Positions 45,920-56,997 of a stretch of DNA of 64,000 nt are shown here, in pieces; position 1 is the stretch's first letter; the number at the start of each line of letters is the position of its first letter. A program made the translations under genes and the position numbers. The DNA lies in NCBI GenBank assembly GCA_019426215.1, contig CM033402.1:620001-684000 (forward strand), read 5' to 3'. The DNA comes from Buddleja alternifolia. Lineage: Eukaryota; Streptophyta; Magnoliopsida; Lamiales; Scrophulariaceae. Under the pieces are notes generated by a model. It saw only the letters and a program-made list of their open reading frames with translations. It did not search any database and was not told the origin of the DNA.

Positions 45920-46300
45920 GAATGATGAATGGGTAAAAATTTTCCCGAAGCTGACCGAGGAGGGTTAAGTTAATATTAAGAATATTTGAATTTATAATAG
46001 AGAAAATAGCAGTTACCCCCCAAACTATGTGATGATGTGCGCTTTGCCCCTCTAAACTATTAAAAGTTGTACTCAATACCCTAAACTATCAAATATGTGC
46101 ACTTTGCCCCCTCGGTCAGCTTCGGGCAGCACACAGGGGGCAAAGTGCTACAAACCGCATAGGTGAGGGGGCAAAATGCACATCACCTCATAGGTTGGAG
46201 GGTATTTGCTATTTTCTTTTTTTATAAATTCAAATATTCTTAATATTAACTTAACCCCCCTCGGTCAGTTTCGGGGAAATTTTTACCCATCATCGTTCAA
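45920..46300. mobile_element. Nested foldback (MITE within palindromic arms)
   Basis: Outer arms of about 80 bp (GAATGATGAATGGGTAAAAA against its complement ending at 46300) surround an inner element at 46001-46218. The inner TIRs are GAAAATAGCAGTTACCCCCC and its counterpart GAAAATAGCAAATACCCTCC. A diverged half copy of the inner element lies at about 45501-45635. Confidence 0.65.
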
Positions 46301-46841
46301 ACAACGAATTTTTACCCATCATCGTTCTTAATATTCCTTTTGGGTGTTGAGGTGAAGAACTTGATTTTGGTCTTAACTCGAATCCTCGAACAATTAAGAC
46401 AACGAATTTGCAGCGAATAATGTCAATGATTAGATTGGATCCATTTACTCGTGCTAAACATTGCTGTAATTAATACCATTTCAGTACATTAGTCGTGAGG
46501 GTTTTGTATCTATTTCGGGACTATCTTATTTGTAAGCCGTGAACGGTTAATTTTGTTTGAGATTAAGTTTATGTAAATTTATTTAACAAAAAAAAAATTT
46601 GAGGGTCCAAGGCTAGAACTTATTACAGAATATGACAGCAAACGATAAAGAAAGCAACAGATGGATGAACATAAATCGATCGAGTACACGAGTAAAGAAG
46701 AAGAAAAAATTATATTTATTCTTTTACAAATCAATTAAATAGACAAAATTAAGCCACGTACAATATTTAACAGAGTGGGCTTTGTAGACTTCTTGCTTTT
46801 TTGCTGACGTTAAGCATAACGGAGGCGGAGGTTGTTCTAAC

Positions 46842-46978
46842 GCTTGTTGCAAGAACCGGCTACAAGAATTAACACAAAAAGGTCCTCTACAACTTCCTTA
46901 AATGTTTTGTATAATGGAAGTAGTATATATATATAGAAGCTTTTTGTGTAATTGTTGTAGACGGTTCTTGGACCAAGC
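46842..46978. ncRNA. Candidate hairpin RNA (unproven)
   Basis: The 5' arm GCTTGTTGCAAGAACCGGC and onward (to about 46882) pairs with the 3' arm ending GACGGTTCTTGGACCAAGC. Roughly 40 paired positions with few mismatches surround a ~55-nt loop. The size and shape fit a plant MIRNA precursor or a small foldback transposon. No known miRNA was recognised and no expression evidence exists. Confidence 0.3.
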
Positions 46979-48540
46979 CTCTTCAGCCTTCAGGGATCTC
47001 GGACATTTTTTGCCAAGTGAAGGGGTGTGGTTAAATTTCTTATGTAGTGCTGAGTGAATGAGTTCAACTTAGGAGCTTGTGGTTATTTATAGGAGAAATA
47101 TCGTTAAGATTGCATCAACCTCCCTCGAACTATGGACATTTAGCATGTACACCCCTTCATGTTTGCTGTATTGGCATGAACCTCTTTTTTTCAACCGTTT
47201 CACTAGATTTACTAATAAAAGAATAAAAGCCCTTCAAATTTACTGATAAGTTTAAAAAAGGCTAAATTAAATACTTGGTAGAGAATGGAAAAATACTACT
47301 TGGAAATAACATAATAATAGAAAACACATAATAAAGAATGTTAAATTAAAAAGTTTCTAAAAATATTAATAAAAAATTCCAATTTAATCAGGAATTCTTT
47401 TATGATCCCAAAAGATATTACTTAAATATATTAATTTTAAATCTCTCCTTATTCACTAATGCGAAATTTCATGAAACAATATGTTTTTATTTTGATTACG
47501 CTAATTTAATTTATTACTTTTGGCAATTTTCAATAGAAGAAAATTAGTACTTATTTTTAGTTTTTCATATTGTATTTATTATTAAGTATTTATGGTGATA
47601 ATATGGGTGTTCTTTATTTTTCAATCAAAACCAGCTTCAAAAAAGAAAGAACGAATATTATGTTGTGCTATTTTTTTATCTTTGAACTTTTATTAAATTA
47701 TACCATTTTTTTTTATGTAGTCATAAATTATTATTTTTCTACAAATGTTACTAAATCTTTTTAAGAACAAATGTTATTAAATCTTTCTAAGAACAAAGCC
47801 ATGTGGTATACAAGAGGTGCATTTCTTTTTCTTTTTTGTAATATTATTTTTTCAAATAGAATTTACTATTTCTAAATTAGCACCTTTTTGGAAAACGTTG
47901 CTGATTTTATTGTGAAGAAGCATATTTGAATAAATAGAATCTTAGGTATATAATGATTTGTTAAGTTCTTACACTTGTATTTATGATTATTTTTTTTAAA
48001 TAAGAAAATTAGAATTATTTTGAAAACATTTGAATTATGTTAACATACTTAAGCAATAAGACTTTTAGATCACAAAGGGAATTCATGGTTAATCAAGATG
48101 ATGTTTTTTAGGAGTTTAGAGTTATATTTCTAGAATTTTTGATTGTGGATGTGCCTCATTTTTTTTATTAGGTCATTTGGTGATATTTTGATAATTTTCA
48201 TTATCCAACACATTATAAGTGAAAGTTCACCTTTTTAATTCAAAATGATGGGTATTTTAGTTTTTACTAGTAAATATAATGAAAAAAAGTGGAGGAGGGA
48301 AGGTCAATACCAATATTTCAAAGGTGAGGTGTGTGGATGCCAAATGCATATAATTCATAGGAGGTTGATTCAATTATCCCAAGAAATTTCTAGCTTTGCT
48401 TTGGGTTTGGCTACTCTTAAATATAATTCATAAATTGAGTAGCTTTTCGAAATTACATAAAGTCCCTCTCATGTTAAGATATTCTAACAATTGCACCCCC
48501 TGTGTATTTAAAAAATCTTACAATTTTACCCCAATAAACT

Positions 48541-48576
48541 TTACAAATAGAACCCCTCAAGGGGTTCTATTTGTAA
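48541..48576. repeat. Perfect 17-bp-arm palindrome
   Basis: TTACAAATAGAACCCCT is followed by CA and then by its exact reverse complement. It sits within a sequence resembling the arms of the local CCCC-type foldback elements, so it may be the fused ends of such an element after loss of its centre. Confidence 0.75.
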
Positions 48577-51103
48577 TGTATCAATAGTCAGGAGATGTTT
48601 TGATAATTAACACTAAAGTGAGAGAGTGTGCAAGTAATTCACCCTAGAAATAATTGGAAGATAGGACACACTATGACTATGAGTAGAGTGTTCAAAACAC
48701 TCTAAATCAATGAGAATCATCACGAGAAGGGAAATGCAACCACAATATCAAAGATCATACGCATAAACATTTTGTGGTTTTCTCCCTTTATAGTAACCCA
48801 ACACAAATTGTATTGAAGTATTTTCCCCTCAACTTTAGATGAGTCATCACTATTATCTTGAGAAAATGAAGGTTCCAAGAATGGAAATTCATGGTAGAAA
48901 TTGACAATCAAAACGAGAAAGAAAGGAAGTTTGTGAGCCGTCTCATGAAAATATAATGATTAGTAAGTGAAATAATGACAGGATGTGAGTTTAACAACTA
49001 AAAGAACCTTCTGAAGTAGTATTTCGTGAAAAAGTTCTAGCACAAATCTACTAATCATACAACAAATGTTTTTATTAAAAGGGCAAAATGCACTTCAGCC
49101 CCTCAATAATTCACCTTTTAGCACTAAACCCCCTGAAAACTCAAAAAAATACCATGTTCCTTAGAAAATTTATATGTGTAGCACTATGCCCTAAAATTTA
49201 TCTGTGTAGCACCCTATACAAGTAATCAATTAAAAAGTGTTACCATCTTAGCCGAGGCTTGTTTGCCTAGGGATCTTAACTTTCACTTTTATATTGAAGG
49301 TCCTGAGTTCAATTTCAAATTGTCGCATGTTGTGACTTTTCTCTATTTATTTATGGTGAGTGTTGTCCATTATTAAAAACTATTGACCCGAGTTTACTGG
49401 GTCATGATATCCTTTCATCTAGAATTTTTTATAAAAAAAAAAAGTGTTACCATTTTTCCTTTTGTATTCAAAGTTAATAATTTAAGTGGTAAAGTTGTTG
49501 CCTACTTTTTCAGTTTGTTGAGAAGTTAAAAAGTGTATCACAGAATGATCTAATTTATTTTTTTGGGGGGGAGGTTGGGGGTGGGGGGGGGGGGGGGGTG
49601 TTACATTTTCTTTTTTGATAATTAAAACTTGCATTACCATAAAAACAAATAACAAGGGTCTAACACTCTCCGAATAACTGTTCAGTGGGATATGCAGACG
49701 AGCAACTCGAAAAAATAAAATTAAGGTGCGAGAAATAAAAGGGCTCATCCCAATGTAATTATAAATTTCAACTTTGTTTAGAATATTAGAATATTTTCAT
49801 TTCCTTAATAGTCAATATAAGAACTAGTGAAAAAATGTCCCCTTAAAATAATTTTTTGAATCCAAAAGTTAATACAAATATATTTCAATTGAAATACCTG
49901 CAACCTAAACGATTAAGAGTTACTAAGATTTTTGACTAAATTGCCCTTGTTTTTTGTGGGTTCAAATATATAAATTGTTTAACAAGAATTTGCAAATTCT
50001 AAATAAAACTAGATAATATTACATGTATTGATTGCTGGAGTTAAAGTTTATTTTAAGGGATCTTTTCTATTTAAAGAATTGGTCGGTTCTAATTTTAAAA
50101 ATTGAAAAATCAAGTACCAAAGTCAAGGATAATTGAGTCAAAAATTTTATTAATATTTTACTGCTAGGTTTTAGATGAGAAAGTGATGAATTAAATTTGA
50201 TATAGGGGTAATGATCAGATGGTGCGGTTCCAAGGAGTTTCTCCAGCGGCTTCTTTTCAGTTTCAATAAACCCATAATTTAAAATCATTTTTAAGTAGTA
50301 ACTCGTTGAAAAGTTTTTGCTCTAATCTACTAACTGCACATTGGTACATTTATTTTTTGATTGGCCACTTTTCAGGAAATGTATACTAGTAACGTGGTTA
50401 GTATAATTCACTCGCCATATGTAGGGTGGGAATCTAGTCGAGCTCGATTCAAGCTCGAGTTTTTTCGAGCTCGAGGTTGTAAAAATAATATTTTATTTTA
50501 TTTTATTTTGATTATAAATGTATAATATTATATTTTATAATGATATATAATGATATGTTTAGTTTTTATTATAAATTATATTTAATATATATAGGGTAAA
50601 TTACACCCAACCCCTTGTGATCGATCTTATATTATCACTCCACCTGCCTGTGATAGAAAAATTGTCAACTTACTCCCTTACCATTTTTAAAAAGATATCT
50701 ACCGCCTCCCTCGAATATTTTTGCCTTTAAAAAATTCTGTAAAGACCAAAATGCCCTTACCTATTGAAAATATTTACACTAATTTTTTATATTGTTTCTA
50801 TTATTTTATACAATTTTTATTTATTTATTTATTTTTATTTTTAATTTTCTTTTATTTTCATCTTCTTCCCAAACTCATTCCTTCCCCACAAATCCCTAAT
50901 CCTAATACACCATTTCCTTATCTAACCAAAATTAGTCCCCAAAAATCAGAAGAATGCACCATCATCCTAATCATCATCCCCATCCCAATTTAAATTTTAT
51001 AATCATCAATAAATATTTATAAATATATACTAATAATATTATATATATATATATATATGTTGTTCAAATCTGCAGATTTGAAGGTTCTTCGATAATACAC
51101 CAA

Positions 51104-51160
<57 letters not shown>

Positions 51161-51164
51161 TTAG

Positions 51165-51345
51165 TTGCCTACCATAGTATCCCGGACATTACCGGACTAA
51201 CCTGTTGGTCGATTCGGGTCGCACACCTGTCCTGGTGGGTGAGTCTCCCAACAGGGTAACTGCGTACACAAGGAATCGAACCCGAGACCTTGCTTAAGCG
51301 GAACCGAGCTGCTTACCACTCGGACCAACCCCCGTTGGTACTCTC
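51165..51345 (-). mobile_element. tRNA-derived SINE (minus strand)
   Basis: On the minus strand TTGGTCCGAGTGGTAAGCAG (A box) is followed by CGGGTTCGATTCCTTGTG (B box), the two internal promoter parts of a tRNA gene. A non-tRNA body then continues (ACCCTGTTGGGAGACTCACC). It is not a functional tRNA because the cloverleaf 3' half is missing. CT and AT microsatellites flank both sides. Confidence 0.7.
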
Positions 51346-51360
51346 TCTCTCTCTCTCTCT

Positions 51361-51409
<49 letters not shown>

Positions 51410-51826
51410 AATCAACCATGATGTCCATTATTGTAAATCAACCACTATCCATGAGAACTAGGAAATAACTAATCTAAAAGATCGAATTGTGTGGGAGTCA
51501 ATTCCTAGTTGTGAAGTAGTGATTGTAACCAAAAAAAAAAAATTATAATGGTGGGACTGGAGAAGGGAGAGGTCCCCAGCAAAGCAGGGGCAAGAACAGA
51601 TTTGCAGTTCTGCAAACTTGCAGATTTCACGCTATTTTGAATATTATATATATATATATATATAGCACATCTTCAAATTTGAAGAACTTCAAATCTTCAA
51701 ATCTGCAGCTCGGCCGTGATTTTGCAACCAGTGGCGGGCTTTGGGCTGCCCGAAGAGGATGGTGGTTGTGTTGGTTGCGGTGGTGGTGCGGCGGAAGTGA
51801 AGCGGCGGTGACGGGAAGGTGCATAT

Positions 51827-52309
51827 TGTTGTGGAACTCAGAGTCATATTCCACCAAATATAGAAATAGCGAGGGAAATATTGTACTAGAAAACCACACT
51901 AGATTTAATTCCCAGGAAAGATTGGAGGCGTCACAACGGTCGCGCTTAAAACCCAACCTCCTCGACAGAATTAACTAGACGAATTTAATAGCACAATATA
52001 ACACTACAACTATAACTAACAATGGCTACTTGAAGAATAGCACAAAATAAAGAACACCAAATTTAACGAGGTTCGGCTAATTTAGCCTACGTCCTCGGAC
52101 CCCACCAAAATATTTCACTAAAGGACTAAAGTGAAACTATTACAAACTATAGAGGAAGAAAGAAGAAATTGCTAAAAGACTTAGGCAATTTGGGATATCT
52201 TCTAAGGTGAAGAGAAGACCCACTTTTATACAACAAAAGAGCCTTCCACTTCAAATGTTTTCCTATGTGGGACTTTTACTCTTCTTTTGAAATGAGCCAT
52301 TCTTCAACA
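51827..52309 (-). repeat. 3' LTR of copia element
   Basis: This 483-bp LTR is the left copy and is the 3' LTR in the element's orientation. It is nearly identical to 56479-56961. Confidence 0.95.
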
Positions 52310-52376
52310 AATCTCCACCTTGGCGAATTTCAAAATCTTCAATCTCCTCATCAAACGGGGTCACCAAAACCAATCT

Positions 52377-55300
52377 TCAAATTTTGACAATGTTGATCAA
52401 GTCCAAACAAAATTTGAACTTGATTGCAGTCACAACTTTTGTCAACATATCAGCAGGATTCTTAGTAGTATGGATCTTCTCGATTCTGACTCCACCTTCT
52501 TCAAGTATCTCTCTTATGAAGTGATACCGAACATCAATGTGCTTCGTCCTTGCATGATAAACTTGGTTCTTTGCTAAATGGATAGCACTTTGACTATCAC
52601 AATGTATTTTCACATACTTTTGTCCAATCCCCAGTTCACTAAGCAACCCTTGAAGCCAAATTGCTTCCTTTACAGCCTCTGAAATTGCCATATACTCTGC
52701 TTCCGTAGTAGACAGAGCAACCGTTGACTGTAAGGTAGACTTCCAACTGACTGGTGCTTTAGCAAGAGTAAATACGTAGCCTGTAGTTGATCTACGCTTA
52801 TCTAAATCACCAGCATAGTCTGAATCGCAATATCCGACTACATACTGACTATGTTCCCGCTCAAATATCAAACCAACATCAGCTGTGTCATGGATGTATC
52901 GCAAAATCCATTTCACAGCTTGCCAATGTTCCTTTCCAGGATCATGCATATACCTGCTCACAACCCCCACTGCTTGGGAAATATCAGGCCTCGTACACAC
53001 CATAACATACATCAAGCTACCAACAGCATTTGCATACGGTACTTTTGACATGTATTCCCGTTCTGCATCAGATTTCGGTGACAAAGCGGCGCTAAGCTTA
53101 AAATGAGGAGCAAGCGGAGTACTAACTGGTTTTGACTTTTCATCAATGCCAAAACATCTCAACATCCTACTCAGATATTGTTTCTGAGTCAAACAAAGCC
53201 TCCTCAATTTTCTATCTCTGAAAATCTCCATGCCGAGAATCTTCTTCGCCTCACCTAGATCCTTCATCTCGAACTCCCTTTTCAAATGAGTCTTCAACTT
53301 CTCAATTTCTATTAGACTCGGGGAGGCAATCAACATATCATCAACATACAGAAGAAGATATATGAAGGATCCATCTTGTAGCTTGTGAAAATACACACAA
53401 TGATCGTATTTGCTTCTTGTGTACCCAATTCCCATCATAAACTTGTCAAATCGCTTGTACCACTGCCTCGGAGATTGCTTTAATCCGTACAACGATTTTT
53501 GAAGTTTACAAACTAAATTTTCATTTTCAGCAACTTTGAATCCCTCTGGCTGAGTCATATAGATTTCCTCTTCCAAGTCTCCATGTAAAAATGCAGTTTT
53601 TACATCCAACTGAACTAGTTCAAAATCCAACTGTGCTACCAAAGCCAACAAAATTCTAATGGAGGAGTGTTTTACAACTGGAGAAAACACCTCATTATAA
53701 TCAATGCCCTCCTTCTGAGCGTAACCTTTGGCCACCAATCTGGCTTTGTAGCGAACATCACCTTGGCTAGGAAATCCATCTTTCTTTGCAAATACCCATT
53801 TGCATCCAATTGCCTTCTTTCCCTTCGGGAGACTGGCCAGTTCCCATGTTTGATTTTTATGAAGGGACTGCATTTCTTCACTCATGGCAATCCTCCACTT
53901 ATCTTTCTCTGGTCCTTTGACTGCTTCAATATAAGTGGTAGGAACATCATCAGCGGCAATTGCAGATGCACAAGCCACCATATCATCAAAGCGAGCAGGC
54001 TTTCTGATTATCCTCTTTGGCTTGCTAGTTGCAATTGATTCAAGTTGCTGTGGAAGTTCTTGGGGTTGAACTTCCTCTTCTTCAAAATCTCCTTCTACCA
54101 TAGGAGAATGATCAAGAGTTTCTTGATCTGCTGGGACAACAAACTTTTCAAACTCCACCTGTTTAGGAGTACCATCCTGCTGTTCTGCATTCACCTTTTC
54201 CAACACGGTAGATTCATCAAAGGTGACATCCCTGCTAAAGATTATTTTCTTTGTCTCTGGACACCAAAGGCGATAGCCTTTTATACCAGAGGTGATCCCC
54301 ATGAACACTGCTTTCTTTGCTCTAGGATCCAACTTTGATTCCTTAACATGATAATATGCAGCGGAACCAAACACATGTAAGGAATCATAATCAGCAGCAG
54401 GCTTTCCAAACCATTTCTCAAATGGTGTTTTTCCATCAATAGCAGTAGATGGTAGACGATTAACAAGATGACACGCATACGTCACAGCCTCAGCCCAAAA
54501 TTCTTTACCCAACCCAGCATTGGATAACAAACACCGAACTTTCTCCAGCAAAGTCCGATTCATGCGTTCTGCCACTCCGTTCTGTTGTGGTGTATGTCTA
54601 ACAGTGAAGTGTCTGACAATGCCTTCATCCTCACAAAATTTTTGAAATGGACCACTCCTAAATTCTCCACCATTGTCTGTACGGAGACGTTTGACCCTTT
54701 TATCAGTCTGAGTTTCCACCATCCTTTTCCATTTGAGGAATACCTCAAACACTTCATCCTTTGTCTTCATCGTATACACCCAAACTCTTCGGGAAAAATC
54801 ATCAACAAAGGTTACAAAATAGTGTTTCCCTCCCAAAGAACTCATTTTTGAGGGACCCCATACATCCGAATGAACATAATCCAAGATACCCTCAGTATTA
54901 TGGATTGCTGCTCCAAATTTAACCCTTGTTTGTTTCCCACGAACACAATGTTCACAAAACTCCAATTTGGAGTATTTCACTCCTTTCAACAATCCTTGAT
55001 TTATGAGGAGATTCAAGGATTTTCCACCTGCATGTCCCAAGCGCATATGCCATAGCCTAACTGCTTCTGAATTCCGATTGTCAACAGTAACTGCTGCTAC
55101 TGCACCCACAACTGTACCACCCATGTAGTGATACGTATTGTTGTTCTTCCGAATTCCCTTCATTACCACGAGTGCACCAGAGATGATCTTCATCACCCCA
55201 TCCTTAGCTCTTACTTCAAAACCTTTCGATTCTAAAGTTCCAACGGAAATAAGGTTTTTCCTCACTTCTGGTGCATATCGAACACCCTTTAGGGTTATGA

Positions 55301-56342
55301 TTGATCCATCGTGATTCTTTAAGCGAACTGAACCAATCCCAAGTGTAGTAAGAGGAGCTTCATTTGCTGTGAAGACAACGTCATTTTGTTCTTTGAAATC
55401 AAAGAACCAATCCAAATGTGGTGTCATATGATGACTACATGCTGAATCCAGCATCCATACTTCAGAAGCACCGCTGGATGATGTCGCCAATGAGAAGTCC
55501 GATTCGGCATCATCACACGCGGTTACATTTAATTCCGCCACGGCTTTAGAATTGCCCTTAGTTGTCAGCTTTGGGCAATCTCTCTTCCAGTGTCCTATTT
55601 CTCGACAATAGGCACACTCGTCTTTGTTTAGTTTATTCCGGGACTTGGATCTCCCTTTCTTTCCTTTGTTTTTGTTTTGTGAACGACCTCTGACGAACAA
55701 AACCTCTGCATCTCCGCCTGAACTAACTTGCTTGTCCTTCTTTCTCAGCTCATAACTGTACAGGGCAGCACAAACTTCGCTAAGAGATACAGCAGCCTTC
55801 CCGTGAAGTAGAGTTGTTTCAAGAAACTCAAACTCCTCAGGAAGGGATCCCAGCAACATCAGAGCCAAATCCTCGTCTTTAAAAGTCTCATCCAAATTGA
55901 TCAAATCGGTAACCAGTTGATTAAAACTGGTAATGTGACTATTCATAGTGGAACCCGAAACAAATGTGAAGCGAAAGAGCCGCTTCTTCAACTGGAGCTT
56001 ATTCTGACAACTTTTCTTCAGAAACTTCTCCTCCAGTGCCATCCACAATTTATATGCCGAGTTTTCTTTCGAAAACGCATATCTCTGCTCTCTGGATAGA
56101 CACGAACGAATTGTTCCACATGCCAACCGATTCATCATACTCCAATCTTTTTCCTCTATATCATTTGGTTTCTTCTCTTCAATAGCTAAGTATAGACCTT
56201 GTTGAAAGAGTGCGTCTACAACTTCGCTTTGCCACATACCAAAATGGCCTGTGCCATCAAAAGACTCCACTGCCAATCGCGTATTCGCCACAGTGGTTCT
56301 CGCCCAAATGGACGACGACGATGCTTTTGAGGTGTCTTCCAT
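52377..56342 (-). CDS. Copia gag-pol polyprotein
   Basis: The single 1321-residue frame carries, in order: a gag region (about 1-230), a CCHC zinc knuckle CAYCREIGHWKRDC (about 248), aspartic protease (LDSACSHHM), integrase with an HHCC-type finger (HMRLGHAG ... CEHCVRGKQ) and a DDE-type core (HSDVWGP, RTDNGGEF), reverse transcriptase (LVQLDVKTAFLHGDLEEEIY, YVDDMLIA) and RNase H (CDSDYAGD, STTEAEYM, KHIDVRYHFI). The integrase-before-RT order defines Ty1-copia. No internal stop or frameshift was seen. Gag and pol share one frame, so no frameshift signal is needed. Expression and activity are unknown. Confidence 0.96.
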   Translation of the reverse strand: MEDTSKASSSSIWARTTVANTRLAVESFDGTGHFGMWQSEVVDALFQQGLYLAIEEKKPNDIEEKDWSMMNRLACGTIRSCLSREQRYAFSKENSAYKLWMALEEKFLKKSCQNKLQLKKRLFRFTFVSGSTMNSHITSFNQLVTDLINLDETFKDEDLALMLLGSLPEEFEFLETTLLHGKAAVSLSEVCAALYSYELRKKDKQVSSGGDAEVLFVRGRSQNKNKGKKGRSKSRNKLNKDECAYCREIGHWKRDCPKLTTKGNSKAVAELNVTACDDAESDFSLATSSSGASEVWMLDSACSHHMTPHLDWFFDFKEQNDVVFTANEAPLTTLGIGSVRLKNHDGSIITLKGVRYAPEVRKNLISVGTLESKGFEVRAKDGVMKIISGALVVMKGIRKNNNTYHYMGGTVVGAVAAVTVDNRNSEAVRLWHMRLGHAGGKSLNLLINQGLLKGVKYSKLEFCEHCVRGKQTRVKFGAAIHNTEGILDYVHSDVWGPSKMSSLGGKHYFVTFVDDFSRRVWVYTMKTKDEVFEVFLKWKRMVETQTDKRVKRLRTDNGGEFRSGPFQKFCEDEGIVRHFTVRHTPQQNGVAERMNRTLLEKVRCLLSNAGLGKEFWAEAVTYACHLVNRLPSTAIDGKTPFEKWFGKPAADYDSLHVFGSAAYYHVKESKLDPRAKKAVFMGITSGIKGYRLWCPETKKIIFSRDVTFDESTVLEKVNAEQQDGTPKQVEFEKFVVPADQETLDHSPMVEGDFEEEEVQPQELPQQLESIATSKPKRIIRKPARFDDMVACASAIAADDVPTTYIEAVKGPEKDKWRIAMSEEMQSLHKNQTWELASLPKGKKAIGCKWVFAKKDGFPSQGDVRYKARLVAKGYAQKEGIDYNEVFSPVVKHSSIRILLALVAQLDFELVQLDVKTAFLHGDLEEEIYMTQPEGFKVAENENLVCKLQKSLYGLKQSPRQWYKRFDKFMMGIGYTRSKYDHCVYFHKLQDGSFIYLLLYVDDMLIASPSLIEIEKLKTHLKREFEMKDLGEAKKILGMEIFRDRKLRRLCLTQKQYLSRMLRCFGIDEKSKPVSTPLAPHFKLSAALSPKSDAEREYMSKVPYANAVGSLMYVMVCTRPDISQAVGVVSRYMHDPGKEHWQAVKWILRYIHDTADVGLIFEREHSQYVVGYCDSDYAGDLDKRRSTTGYVFTLAKAPVSWKSTLQSTVALSTTEAEYMAISEAVKEAIWLQGLLSELGIGQKYVKIHCDSQSAIHLAKNQVYHARTKHIDVRYHFIREILEEGGVRIEKIHTTKNPADMLTKVVTAIKFKFCLDLINIVKI

Positions 56343-56478
56343 TTTTGGTTACAAATTATTCTTCAAGAGCCCTCCAAATGCGAAAGCCAAATAGCCCGAG
56401 AAAACTTTTCTGATGTGGAAGATCAGATTAAACTGCGACCACAGAGCATACTCAGAATACCCGAGCTCTGATACCACT

Positions 56479-56958
56479 TGTTGTGGAACTCAGAGTCATA
56501 TTCCACCAAATATAGAAATAGCGAGGGAAATATTGTACTAGAAAACCACACTAGATTTAATTCCCAGGAAAGATTGGAGGCGTCACAACGGTCGCGCTTA
56601 AAACCCAACCTCCTCGACAGAATTAACTAGACGAATTTAATAGCACAATATAACACTACAACTATAACTAACAATGACTACTTGAAGAATAGCACAAAAT
56701 AAAGAACACCAAATTTAACGAGGTTCGGCTAATTTAGCCTACGTCCTCGGACCCCACCAAAATATTTCACTAAAGGACTAAAGTGAAACTATTACAAACT
56801 ATAGAGGAAGAAAGAAGAAATTGCTAAAAGACTTAGGCAATTTGGGATATCTTCTAAGGTGAAGAGAAGACCCACTTTTATACAACAAAAGAGCTTTCCA
56901 CTTCAAATGTTTTCCTATGTGGGACTTTTACTCTTCTTTTGAAATGAGCCACTCTTCA

Positions 56959-56961
<3 letters not shown>
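56479..56961 (-). repeat. 5' LTR of copia element
   Basis: The 483-bp right copy is the promoter LTR for the minus-strand element. It directly precedes the tRNA-Met primer-binding site at about 56464-56476. Confidence 0.95.

Positions 56962-56997
<36 letters not shown>

Larger units (their letters stand above)
43600..50590. other. Gene-poor region after the RPC10-like gene
   Basis: No gene is supported in these 7 kb. It contains repeated GACGACATTTG-like words (43980-44160), a 63-bp hairpin with CACTAC ends (44358-44420), nested foldbacks (45501-46300), a long imperfect hairpin (46842-46978), a 36-bp palindrome (48541-48576) and a G-rich tract (49565-49598). Open frames here are AT-rich and lack motifs. 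Confidence 0.5.
51827..56961 (-). mobile_element. Complete Ty1-copia retrotransposon
   Basis: Two 483-bp LTRs (51827-52309 and 56479-56961) start TGTTGTGGAACT and end TTCAACA. CATAT flanks both sides (51822-51826 and 56962-56966) as a 5-bp target duplication. On the minus strand the 5' LTR is the right one. The primer-binding site TGGTATCAGAGCT at about 56464-56476 fits initiator tRNA-Met, and a polypurine tract (AAGGTGGAGATT) lies beside the left LTR at 52310-52321. I count three substitutions between the LTRs (about 0.6%). With one open gag-pol frame, this looks like a young, structurally intact element. Confidence 0.96.

Noticed and set aside
46960..46985. Resemblance of TTGGACCAAGCCTCTTC to miR166
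   Set aside because: There are five or more mismatches, including inside the seed region, and the opposite arm does not match known miR166 star sequences.
51240..51345. Possible functional tRNA gene
   Set aside because: A and B boxes are present but no complete cloverleaf or acceptor stem can be drawn; a SINE explains the sequence better.
51637..51978. Open frame with Trp/Gly-rich segment next to the copia element
   Set aside because: It runs across the LTR boundary; the LTR part recurs identically at the other LTR, so it is not a host gene.
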